DNA from: Trema orientale
Lineage: Eukaryota; Streptophyta; Magnoliopsida; Rosales; Cannabaceae
Direction: 5' to 3'
NCBI GenBank assembly: GCA_002914845.1
Contig: JXTC01000345.1
Coordinates: 160,571 to 224,570, forward strand
DNA: 64,000 nt
Shown: positions 35,342 to 46,758 of the stretch, piece by piece
How the letters are laid out: each line of letters starts with the position of its first letter
How positions within the stretch are numbered: the first letter of the stretch is position 1
The notes under the pieces: model-generated
What the model was told of the DNA's origin: nothing
Seen by the model: only the letters and a program-made list of their open reading frames with translations
Database searches by the model: none
Program-made: the position numbers and the translations under genes

Positions 35342-38300
35342 ATTAGTATCAAGAGCTTGTTACTATTGGCTCTGGGTTGTCAAATTTTATTCCATTATTT
35401 TCGAAGTTTTTAGCTAATTTTCGTGGTTTTTTATACCTTTTTTAAAAATCCGATTTTGGCTCAAACTAATGAGATATTGAGCTTAGAAATGTTGAATTGA
35501 GATATTGAGCTTAGAAATGTTGAATGGAAGTTATGGGTGATGATTTCTTTTGAGTTTTATGAAATTGTTTGGCCATTTCTATGATTTTTTTAAAGCTCTA
35601 AACATGGTTGAAAATGTGTTTGATTTTTCGAAAATTTTCAAGCCATTTGAGGTCAAATAATTGCCATAAAAAAAAAAAGAAATTTGGAGTAAAACACTTT
35701 GAAATCATCGAAAACAGAGCACCAGAGGATAAGAAATGGCTGGATCAGGTCGAACGGGTCCGAACCTAGTCAAACACACCCGATTGGAGGTCAGGGACGA
35801 AGAAAAACGACACGTCATTTAAAGGAGGAGGCACTCGTCGTTTTAGAAAAAACAACATGTCGTTTCTAGCAGTTATTATGTCGTTTTTAACTAAGCGACA
35901 TGTCATTTTCAGCACCTATGACCAAAACGACATGACCTGTCGTTTTCTATGCTCGAATTTTCAAAAAAAAAAAAAAAAAAAAAAACTTTTCCATGACACG
36001 TGGGGTGCGTGTCAGGTCTTTTTCGTCCGCGGTTTTCGTAATTTTGCTCCATTTTTTATTTCCTAATTATTTATGTGATTATTTATTGGTTTTGGCTATT
36101 ATAAAATATTTTATTACATTATCACACATATTTTAAATATTTTTTTTAAATAATATGTCTCACAATTAAAATAATTTAATTCCTGAGCATAATTATATGC
36201 ATATTTTGGTATCTTGTGCCATATTTAGCTATATGTAAACATTGATAATTTAATATTACATATGGTTATATACTTATTTTTTATAATTTTATGTCACTTA
36301 TGAGTATAAGTATATTTTTGGATAATTTTATACTTTGAATTTCATTTTGAAATTTTTTGTATTATGTTACATAATTAATTATGAGATTATGACAATCGTG
36401 AGTACTTACATGCTCGCCTATCGTGAGTCTAAGCATGTTAAATTGTCAAGTATTATTACTTTAATTATTACATTCTCACTTTTAGCCAATTTTGAGCATA
36501 TTTTTTGTATCATATCTTGTTGTTATATGCCATGTTCATTCTTAGAAAATTTATTTTAAATGATAAATAAATTTTGGCATATTATATGGATAATTTGTGA
36601 TTTATTGCTCATTTATTACTTGATAACATAAATGCATGATTGACCTTGTTTCAATTTTGTGAGATTTTGACCTATTCTGAATACTTTTACACTTGCCTGT
36701 CGCGAGTTGAGCATGTCGGATTATTGATAAAAAAAAAACGTGATTATTGTTGTTTATTCTTCCTTGATTGATCATAATTAATACTAAGGTCTATACGCAC
36801 AATTAAATTATCCCGTCGATAATTTTATTATTTGGTATAATGCATAGATTAGTGAATGAAGTACATTGAATGTCATGAACTACACAATCTTTTCTGTCCT
36901 CTCAATAGTGGATTGATGCATTTGGCTGTGGTATTTGGTGTATTGTCTTTACCTGCGAATGAGTCCTTGTTTGCTTAAGGGACTCTAACACACAATGATC
37001 ACGTTATTGATTGGATTATTGGGAAACCAAAGAGGAAGAGCAAATAGCATCATCTTGGTTTTACATGCATATTAGTGATATTACTCTTGGTTATTTCTTC
37101 TAGCTTTAAGCAATCCTTGTATCTCTGCCATTTTGACACTGAATGGGACTATTATTTTTGATGACATAGATCTCGCACAGAGTGTGATGAAGTAAATGGA
37201 CTAGGCCTTGTGATTTTGTAAAATTCTTAAATCCACTATTTATAGTAAGTTAATGCCTTGAAACTCCATGATGAGTGGGAGTATTTAAAGAGGAGTTCTT
37301 TAAGGTTAATTAGATATTTATAGAATAATTAGTTTGTGACAGCTTTTGAGGATAAGATCGCGAAGGAATTTTTTGAAGTCATTTGCGAGAAATTTGGATT
37401 TTTTTCTCTACAATAATGATTATAGACTTTTAAGTATTTTAAATTCTCTACAATAATGAGTATAGACTTTTAAGTATTTTAAATTCCAGATTTTGTGATG
37501 GTATTATTGGAATCAAAGATAACGTTGATAAGGTGATTTATGGTTATTGAAGCTTAAAGGAATTGGTATGGACTATTATGAGAGCTCTTCCATCTCTAGT
37601 TTATTTTGATTACATCAAGTCACGATGCACAGAAGAATCAATTGATTAGAGATAAGATTTGATCAATGTGAGAAGTAATCGACTTAGATGAGATGACAAC
37701 AATACTTGTTGGGGAACAGGATGATATAAGGATGTCATTGATAAAGATGTTTTTTTCCAACTAGTCTTAGAATAACATGTGCACTTAATGAAAAATGTCA
37801 TCTTAAAGTTAAAACTTTGGAGATAGTCAAATTATGACTCCGCCTATGATATTCTTTTGGGGTTATATGTACTTGTCTATAATTCTTCCGATCTAGAGTA
37901 ACTTGTTTTTGATATCTAATTTTAGGTGTTTGGGATATACTTTTCTTTCGGAATTGAAAAGTTAATTACACTATTAATGATCCTAAATAACTGAGAGACG
38001 AAAATCTTACATATTGTGGTATAAGAATTGGATTACGATTCTATAATTTCAAATGAGAAGATCAGTGGTAAGATTCATATGGTGTTTTATAAGTTTTTTA
38101 TCCAAGATTATTGTGCACATGCTTGTTACTTCACTGATTAGTAAATTGTCATGGTTATAAAAGTAAGATTGACACTTGTGCAGTTTTTTTGGAATTAATC
38201 CATACCGAGATTTTTGAATCGTTGTTTCCTCATATTATAAAAGGTTATAGAAGACTATAGGTCTCTATGGATAACTACTCCTATTACGGTCACGTTGAGC

Positions 38301-40680
38301 TTATTACTTTAAAAGTCTAACTCATGAGAAATGGATTAAAGTGATCAACTCTAATGATTGTGGTGATTATTATGAGAACATAATCCTTAACTTTTTGTAA
38401 AATTTTTCCTGGAATATAATATTAATGGGCATTATGGATAATAATTAGATCTCCTGGATACTATATTATTGCAAAAGGGTATAATCACATATTTCTTGAT
38501 ATTGTGTAATATCATTTAAAGATTGATTTATAATGATTCATATATGATTAAAGGATTCTAGATTTGATTATCCGTCTTATACTACCATAATAATTAAGTT
38601 AGATAAAGATATCGATTTTATTGATGTTTCTGGTACAAGTTAGGGGCTATGGAAGATTCTATTTGATGAGGAATAATCTATTTTATTATCTTTATTTTTG
38701 TTGTTTCTAATGTAATTGTTGGCTCTACGATTGACCAGAAACATATAGTCACTTGTGTTATATCTATTGACCTGGTGATACTTAATGACTCCATATGTGA
38801 ATGAAGAGATATGTATCTTTTGAGGAGATCATAGTGATTTGATATACCTATAATGTTTGGAGACTTTATAATTTATTGGCAAGAATACGAATTTGACATT
38901 GATTATACCTTAGCAGTCCTTAATTCTTATTATTGATGACACCATGAATAGCGAGGTGAATTCCAAGTCGTATAGAAATGTGGGGCTTGGTTGAATTTGA
39001 TAATGGTTATTAACACATTAGATCGATGTAAATATTTCAAACCAAGCACGATTATGAGGTTTAAAATGGAAAGTATAAGCAAGGCTTCTGGCTAAGGGTT
39101 TTAGCAAACTTTTTCAATTATTTCTACTAAAGATACCTAATTGATTTTGTGAGAGTTTGTGCTATTTTAACTTATAACTTCATCAAGTGGATGTGAAAAC
39201 TGTAATTATGATTGAATATCGAGTGTTTACATGGCTATACTGATTGGTTTTGAGATAACTGGTAATGAACATCTGGTTTATAAGATCCATAATTATGTTT
39301 ATGGATTGAAATTAATATCAAAATAGTGGTATTATAAATTTGATGGGATTGTCACTATTAGTGTTTATAGAGAATATTATTGATCAATGTGCATATATTA
39401 AGATTAATGGGAGCAATTACATATTTATGGTTTTATATGTTAATGATATTATACTCGCATTTAATGATTCTGACCTGATATCTGAGACAAATAATTATTA
39501 ATTAGCCATATAGATATGAAGAATCTTAGAGAAGTCTCATATGTTCTAGGTATACATGTTCTTCATGATTATACTAATGGCATCTTGGATTATCTCAAGT
39601 TATTGAAATTGATCAAATTTCTTAAAGAAATCTTGTTTGGAATATTGTTCTCATTAGAAAGTACTAATTCCGAAATGTGATAGATTATAAAAAGCCAAAA
39701 GTTCATTAGATAATATTGAGAGAGATCATATAAGATCAATCCTTATGCATCTATTGCTAGCAGCCTTATGTATATACTCAAGTACACACATGCTATGATC
39801 TTGTTATTTGTTGTGGGCATACCAGTTAGGTACTTGAGTGATCCTTTTGGGTATTCAGGATCTTATATTATGATTGATTCATCGACGAACCAACATTCTG
39901 GACATAGTCGGATCTTGTGGTGCCGAGATTATAGGCTGTATGAGTGAGTTCATCTCTATTTATATTGTTATGATGGTATGAGGGGTTGTTTTGTATTTTA
40001 ATGTTAGTTAGACACTCACAGCTACCTCGCCCATCGAGGTAGAGTTGTGTGGTATACTATGAGGTTACTTATTATGCAATATGATTGTAGAATTTTGTTT
40101 TAGTATTCAGAGTAGTTGACTCTGTTTTGAGGTTGCTGAAACATTTATGATTATGATTCAACAGTTATATCTTTTTCTAAGAACTTTAGGAGCACTATAG
40201 CTCCAATCGTATTGATATACAATTCCTATTTGTTGGGAAAAAAATTGTAAAATCCCCATTCCTATTAAGAACAAGCCTACAGACAACATATTGGTGAATT
40301 CACTAGCAAAAGACTGACCTTATGTGTATTTTGAGAGCACACATTCCATATGGGATTATTGGGAGCCTTAGTTGTATTGAGCTAGTGGGAGTTTATCGTT
40401 ATCCAGGTATAATGAACATATTATTGATTGATGTAGATTGCTTATATTTTATGTAATACATATATGATATGGATTCTAGTCACTTTTTATGATGTGCACA
40501 CAGATGTTTAGTTAGTAAGTGGTATATTGATTAGAGACATCCAGTTTTAGTCTCAATATGTATATTATTAGTGGATCTATATATGGGAGTTGTTGTCATA
40601 CTTGTAAGAAATTCTTGTGTTTAGACATATTATGATCAAGTGAGTATTTATTATATGATTATACTGTCTAAGTAGGAGAA

Positions 40681-41123
40681 TGTTAGAATATTTTGTATAG
40701 ATTAGCATACTCATTGGCAACTCACTATATGTCTCAATTAAAGCATGTAATAGACAACTATATGAATATATATTAATTATGCATGGTATTACTAATTGGA
40801 CCATAATGGGATGGACACTTATTGACTAGCTAGTAAGAGGTCCATGGACTCACTCACTCGTAATATTTTGGTCAGCCCATTGGGCTAAGATATCTTTCTT
40901 ACCACTTGAACAATGCTATACAGGCCTATTTTTGATATGGTCGTACCATATATATTAACACACATTTTATGTGTAATAGTGTATGTAGTGGTATTATGAG
41001 AAAGAGAGTTAAAGCGTGAGAAGAACCATGAAATCATCTTCCATCTATGATTTCTTTTTAATCTTGTAGGATGACATTGGAGAAGATGAAACGCTCAAGT
41101 TTTTAGAAAGCTAATGAGGTAAT
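40681..41123 (+). repeat. 3' LTR of the Copia element (interrupted)
   Basis: Starts TGTTAGAATATTTTG right after the purine tract and follows the 5' LTR to the point ...GCTAATGAGGTAAT. There a second LTR-type repeat begins. The remaining end of the LTR is not seen on the far side of the N gap. Confidence 0.85.
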
Positions 41124-42169
41124 TGTTAGGGTTGATGCCCTAAAAGCATGTATATTTTAGATATTTGCTGAATTAATAAAATGACATTTTTCTATTTGAA
41201 TTTGTGCATAATTGGTATGTCTTTAAATATCAGAAAATTTCTAGTTTATTTATGTGACCACAAATTTAGTATATAAGTGTTATATACATGAGGATTAAAT
41301 TTATGGATAATAAACTAAATATAGTCCATAATAATTAATTAAAGTTTGGGATCTTTAATTAAATATTATTAGTACGGTCCATTAACATTTAGAATGTAAT
41401 AGTCTTATCCGGACTATTGATGTGTTGACATCACAATGGAGGTACTTTATATAATTCGATTATATAGGACTGGACCAGACATGATTTGAATCACACATAA
41501 ATTCCGTTAACTGTTGAGAGTTCAAATAATGTCAATAGATGATCATATGTAAATCAATCTTAATCCTGAGTAGTTATAGACTCCTATTTATAACATTATG
41601 TTCTTTGACATACTTGTTAAAGATTTGTTTTTTAAACAGATCGAAATACTTGTATCTTGGGAGCATAATGAGATGAGTAGCTGGGAATGTAGCTTACAGA
41701 TATGGAATTCATTCTTTCCATTAGGAAGTTAGAAAGATGATTCCCTTGTGTATTGATTCAGGACTTGAATAGTTTGAGTACTCAATTTATAATAGATTTA
41801 TAAATTAATTGTTCATTAGAAAATCAATGGTACACAAGGATAAAGATGTAATTGGAGAGGTAAACGGAACTTGACCTAGCTCCAATTATGAATTGTCTAT
41901 GAAGGATTGAACTACATGTAATGATTAAATCGATGGACTGCTCGTTGTTTTCTGAGTAAATTAATTCTGTAATTTCAAGAGTGCAATTCCAGATTTTTAG
42001 TGGAGTAATATTGGAATTAATAAATTAGACAAATTAATTAAAGAGTTTAATTAATTGTCATAATTTATTGGAGCTTGAATTACAGGTCCATAGGTCCCCA
42101 ATTCCACCTCTTACAAACACTGTACTGGATATTATATTATTTCTGTTACTGCACACTTTGTCTAGATAA
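41124..42169 (+). mobile_element. LTR-type repeat nested in the Copia 3' LTR
   Basis: Begins TGTTAGGGTTGATGCCC and continues until the N gap. The first roughly 585 bases match 63416-64000 in the same orientation, with about 25 differences counted by eye (near 96% identity). The TG start and the insertion into another LTR fit an LTR of a retrotransposon or a solo LTR, longer than 1 kb. No coding motif is visible. Its family cannot be told without the internal region. Confidence 0.65.
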
Positions 42170-42987
42170 NNNNNNNNNNNNNNNNNNNNNNNNNNNNNNN
42201 NNNNNNNNNNNNNNNNNNNNNNNNNNNNNNNNNNNNNNNNNNNNNNNNNNNNNNNNNNNNNNNNNNNNNNNNNNNNNNNNNNNNNNNNNNNNNNNNNNNN
42301 NNNNNNNNNNNNNNNNNNNNNNNNNNNNNNNNNNNNNNNNNNNNNNNNNNNNNNNNNNNNNNNNNNNNNNNNNNNNNNNNNNNNNNNNNNNNNNNNNNNN
42401 NNNNNNNNNNNNNNNNNNNNNNNNNNNNNNNNNNNNNNNNNNNNNNNNNNNNNNNNNNNNNNNNNNNNNNNNNNNNNNNNNNNNNNNNNNNNNNNNNNNN
42501 NNNNNNNNNNNNNNNNNNNNNNNNNNNNNNNNNNNNNNNNNNNNNNNNNNNNNNNNNNNNNNNNNNNNNNNNNNNNNNNNNNNNNNNNNNNNNNNNNNNN
42601 NNNNNNNNNNNNNNNNNNNNNNNNNNNNNNNNNNNNNNNNNNNNNNNNNNNNNNNNNNNNNNNNNNNNNNNNNNNNNNNNNNNNNNNNNNNNNNNNNNNN
42701 NNNNNNNNNNNNNNNNNNNNNNNNNNNNNNNNNNNNNNNNNNNNNNNNNNNNNNNNNNNNNNNNNNNNNNNNNNNNNNNNNNNNNNNNNNNNNNNNNNNN
42801 NNNNNNNNNNNNNNNNNNNNNNNNNNNNNNNNNNNNNNNNNNNNNNNNNNNNNNNNNNNNNNNNNNNNNNNNNNNNNNNNNNNNNNNNNNNNNNNNNNNN
42901 NNNNNNNNNNNNNNNNNNNNNNNNNNNNNNNNNNNNNNNNNNNNNNNNNNNNNNNNNNNNNNNNNNNNNNNNNNNNNNNNNNNNNNN
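42170..42987. other. Assembly gap (818 Ns)
   Basis: An unbroken run of N. Long open frames that appear to span it are artefacts. It conceals the right end of the nested LTR-type repeat and probably the left end of the MITE ending near 43245. Confidence 1.
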
Positions 42988-43248
42988 GGTTATAATTAGA
43001 ATGGGAGTATTGGAATGGACCATTCAAAAACACCTCTTCCCCTCCATTCTCATCCAAGACACAAAAATCCATTCAAATAGTTGATGTAACTAATGAACCA
43101 TTTGAATGGAAAAACTAAATTGTTGAAACAAACACTCATTCTGAAAGACCATTTGAATGGAAAATTTAGAGTTGTTGAAACAAACACTCATTCAAATGGA
43201 TTTTCCATTCTAATGGAATGGAATGGGCGAACCAAACGGCCCCCTAAA
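42988..43248. mobile_element. Right part of a DNA-transposon/MITE
   Basis: The right end, GAATGGGCGAACCAAACGGCC, read in reverse complement gives GGCCGTTTGGTTCGCCC, a terminus type common in plant hAT and Harbinger MITEs. Inside are two direct repeats of about 50 bases (about 43096-43145 and 43149-43198, each with CCATTTGAATGGAAAA and TTGAAACAAACACTCATT). The left end is hidden in the N gap. Confidence 0.5.
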
Positions 43249-43379
43249 CTTTCGAGTTGATACTTTCTACTTCCATTTTTAATTAAACTATATTTCATGA
43301 CTTATCACGTACATGAATTAGTTGTGTTCCCATTGTGGATATGTTCTAGCAGCTTGTTCTTTACGATTACGAGGATTAC

Positions 43380-43669
43380 GAGGATCCTTTTCAGTTGAAA
43401 CTTCAGAACTCCTATCTATTCGTTATGGTCTGCTCTTGGCTTTGGAATAGGGTGTCCCTGTTGCTATGATTAAATGTGATGCTCAAAAAGTTATCACCGG
43501 TTTGAATTCTAGTGATCCTTTGGGTGATCTTGATCGATTTTATTTTGATGTGAAGTTCTTGCTTCATTTGATCAATTGTGGCTCTTGTCATTTTATTCCC
43601 AGGAATAGAAATAAAGTAACCTACTTATTGGCAAATAGGGCTTTTACTTTGCCTGGTGACATGCACTGA
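43380..43669 (+). pseudogene. LINE-type RNase H domain relic (RVT_3-like)
   Basis: In one frame the sequence reads ELLSIRYGLLLALE, a stop, then GVPVAMIKCDAQKVITGLNS, later FIPRNRNKVTYLLANRAFTL and a stop. This is the pattern of the RNase H-like domain at the C-terminus of plant L1-type LINEs and of the related RNase H-like domain proteins (ELLAI..GL..AL, then the D-x-ViTgLn block, then RxxNkVaDxLA). The TAG at about 43448 interrupts it, and no reverse transcriptase is seen upstream before the N gap. It is a truncated relic. Confidence 0.7.
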
Positions 43670-43679
43670 CTTGATTGTT

Positions 43680-46200
43680 GTCCTCTGTTTTTGTCTTTTC
43701 ATGTAATTGATTATATCAGTTATTTAAAATCACCCTTTTCCCTTCAAAAAAAGAAAATGAATTAATTGTGTCCCATGACATTAAAGAAATAAATGGTTCT
43801 AAGTTTTTCTTGAAATTTAAACGGAGTATAGTATAGGAGTCGAAATTTTCTACTACACGGTAAATTTAAATGTGTCATTGTACCACCTCCAAAGTCCAAT
43901 CCTTCTACCAATAGTGTCGCACAAAAAATGTGCATATATGACAGTTGTCGTCCGTATGGCATGGGCCACGAAGGAGAAGCTCCTCCAAGGTTCTAAGCTA
44001 ATATATCGAACGTTGTCACTATTACCGTGTTTACTAATTTAAGATTGTGTGTACATATATATACTGCAAAGCTGTTCTCGAACAGTATATGCTTTCTGCT
44101 TATATTTTCAATTATTGAAATCCTATAATTTCATAGCACATGATCTTCCTCTGCAAATCTATTATATCATATTAAAATGTTTGGTTCTAAATCCCCCCAC
44201 CCCCAAAAAAAGCACATGATCTAAACCTCACAATAATCTTATATTGATCCGGGTTTTGTTTCCTTCAGCACATGCTCTAATAAGACAACCATATCCTACA
44301 GCCGAGATTTATGACCATTTTTATTACTCGTAAGGCATATGATTAGAGAGTGAGAGTTCTTAAAACATACTATTATAATTTCACTACCTTCCAAAAAGAA
44401 TGCTTTTAATGTTAATTTGAACTCTTATTTTGCTTCATTTACAAAAAAAAAAAAAAATTAAAAACAAGAATAACAACACATAATTCACTTGATACAGATA
44501 ACCAAAATCTGAATAGTTGTCGTTTCTTTTAAGTACCCACGAAAGAAAAACTAGAAGGACAATAAGAAAGACACAGTAAAGTTTGGCCTCCTACTAGGTA
44601 ACTAGTTCCATGGACTGTGACCAAATTAGTAACAAGAGAAGAAAACAACCGTTTTGGACCACCGGTGGTTGAAGTATTGAATTTTTTGGAAGCATGTTTG
44701 TCCTTGGTTCTATCATATCTTTGTACCATTCTATATAAATAAACAAAAAAGGACCACATATATTGTCACTTAGTGAAGCTTTGCTGTAGTTTAATTTTCA
44801 TTTTTTTCGCCTACCAAGTACCAACTCAATTAGTGTACCATTAATAATAGTACTATACTATTTTCTGCCTTTGAAAGAAACTCTTGGCACTAATCTTATA
44901 AACCAAGGCCTCTTGAAATGTTAATCATCACGATTCACATACCATTGTTTATGTTGTTTACCAAAAAAAAAAAAAGAACATACCATTGTTTATGTGTAAA
45001 TGGACTCAAAGACATTAATTTTGAGTTTTTGTGAAATGTGATAATTATTTTCTCTGGAAACGTAAGTGTGAAAGTTTTGGATGGATCCTAACTTAAGCTG
45101 TATAGTATTCACTCAAAACTTAGTAGATAAGGAGATATGCACGGTAAAAGTTTAATACAGCTTTATTCTCGTGATTGGTTATAACTTTATAGAGTTACTC
45201 TGTACTTTTTGGCTTGTTTTCATGCATGTAAAGAAATCCCTTGCATGGATTTGTCCGCAAAACAGAGTAGATAATGATAATGGTAACGCACGAATATGTG
45301 GGGGCAAAGACAAAAGTTGGTACTAGAACAGTGCAAACGAAAGAAAAAGATGCCCGTGTATGGTGTTTGGCTGTTGGTGTTAAATTTATTATTATTATTG
45401 TTATTGAAAAAAAAAATAAAAAAAGAAAAATTGGAAGAGGAAAACCCAGTTGGGAACTGGCCGTGGACTGCTTACCAACCAACAGCCTGTTTTTGTTGCT
45501 GTTAAATGTTGCTGTGAACAACAAAGAGAAAACCAACAACCAAATGGTTCTTATTACATGCCTACCCTTGCTCTCCTTCTTTTTTTTTTTTGTAAAGAAA
45601 AAAAAGGTACTTATATTTTCAATGCTTCTCTTATGATTTAAGTGTGTTGATATGAAAAATACTAGGACATATTTCAACATGCAAGGAGATATATTAAGTA
45701 GGTGCATGCCCAAATCTTTATTTCTTCCAACAATATATTTTTACATAGCTGGCATATTAATTAAAGTCTTAAGAAATTTATGCATCTTTTTACGCTATTC
45801 AAATATAATATTGGTGTGACATTTTCTCTTTTTCTTTTTTTTTTTTTTTTGAAAAGATTGGTGAATTTTTTCCACATACGTGAAAGGCACCTGCGCTACA
45901 GTTACGACTACCCCACAACTCTTTCTTGTATGACCCTTAATTGCTTTTCAAAAATATAAATATATTAAAAAGTAGGAAAAAGGGTGTCTATATATGTAAT
46001 TACACACAAACACAAAACACAAATATTGAAGAGATCGATATGATTTTGTTAAGCTAAGCTCCACGCCAATTGACAAAGGCGCAACTAGTTTTGCTTTTGC
46101 AACCCAAAAAAATAAAAAACAAAAATCCCATTCTTAGCTGGTCATGAAACAGTGGGCCATGCACTTGTCTTAAGTCTCTCTTTCTCTCTTTCTCTTTCTC
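43680..46200. other. AT-rich intergenic DNA
   Basis: No gene or clear element is seen. The stretch contains A- and T-tracts (44443-44458, 45575-45607, 45835-45850). Open frames on both strands near 45195-45713 are low-complexity and not coherent with any family. Confidence 0.55.
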
Positions 46201-46210
46201 TAAGCTTTCA

Positions 46211-46322
46211 TATATAAATACAAGAACCTTCCTTCCCTAATTCCTCAAACACTACTCAATAAGAATTCTCTCTTTCTTTTCTTAGTTCTCTCTCTTTAAT
46301 CACATTAAGACTAAGTAACATA

Positions 46323-46353
<31 letters not shown>
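46211..46353 (+). promoter_or_regulatory. Core promoter and leader of the first SAUR gene
   Basis: A TATA box (TATATAAATA, 46211-46220) lies about 140 bases before the start codon, followed by a pyrimidine-rich leader. A (TA)n microsatellite (46327-46355) sits directly in front of the ATG and could vary in length between individuals. Confidence 0.6.
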
Positions 46354-46359
<6 letters not shown>

Positions 46360-46361
<2 letters not shown>

Positions 46362-46758
46362 GGCAAAAGTTGGAAAGCTAGGGAAGCTGAAGTCAGCCAT
46401 AAAGAGATGGCCATCCTTGACCAAATTTAGCCGCAACAACAGCAACATATCATCATCAGATCATCAAAGTGGCAGCAATAAGGTCTCATCAAACAACCTC
46501 GTTGAGGAGGATCACCTTCTTCATGCCGTCTACGTGGGGAAGGCTAGGCGGCGGTACTTGGTCAGCTCCGAAGTGGCGGAACATCCTCTGTTTCAGGAGC
46601 TAGTGGACAAGTCTGGCGGCGGCGGCGGCGGCGGCGAGGACGATGGTATCGCGGTGGCTTGCGAGGTGGTGTTGTTTGAGCACTTGCTGTGGATGTTGGA
46701 CAACGCCGAGGTCCAGTTGGGGTCCATGGATGAGCTTGTGGAATTCTATACTTGCTGA
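46360..46758 (+). CDS. SAUR-family auxin-responsive protein
   Basis: A single exon of 132 aa, as usual for SAUR genes. The N-terminus MAKVGKLGKLKSAIKRWPSL, the core HAVYVGKARRRYLVSSEVAEHPLFQELVD and the closing MDELVEFYTC fit the SAUR (auxin_inducible) domain, roughly residues 50-132. It is closest in style to the Arabidopsis SAUR76-78 group, but this is not proven. SAURs are short-lived proteins that inhibit PP2C.D phosphatases and promote cell expansion. A run of seven Gly codons (about residues 85-92) from a GGC repeat splits the domain and is probably variable. Confidence 0.85.

Larger units (their letters stand above)
34767..41123 (+). mobile_element. Decayed Ty1/Copia LTR retrotransposon
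   Basis: The 5' LTR is 34767-35341 (TG...CA). A primer-binding site resembling the initiator-Met tRNA complement begins at 35342. A polypurine-type tract (AAGTAGGAGAA, 40670-40680) precedes the 3' LTR, which starts at 40681. The 3' LTR is visible to 41123, where another LTR-type repeat interrupts it. LTRs differ at roughly one base in ten by eye, suggesting an insertion several million years old. The internal region is about 5.3 kb on the plus strand, with recognisable reverse-transcriptase remnants near 39.1-39.5 kb and an RNase H-like remnant near 40.1 kb. It has very many breaks and is a fossil. Confidence 0.8.

Noticed and set aside
42058-43072. Three long open frames of about 300 codons on both strands
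   Set aside because: They consist almost entirely of unknown residues across the N gap and have no sequence support.
45195-45713. A 172-codon minus-strand frame and overlapping plus-strand frames
   Set aside because: They are dominated by poly-Phe/Lys and Ile from homopolymers, with no coherent domain and open frames on both strands over the same AT-rich DNA.
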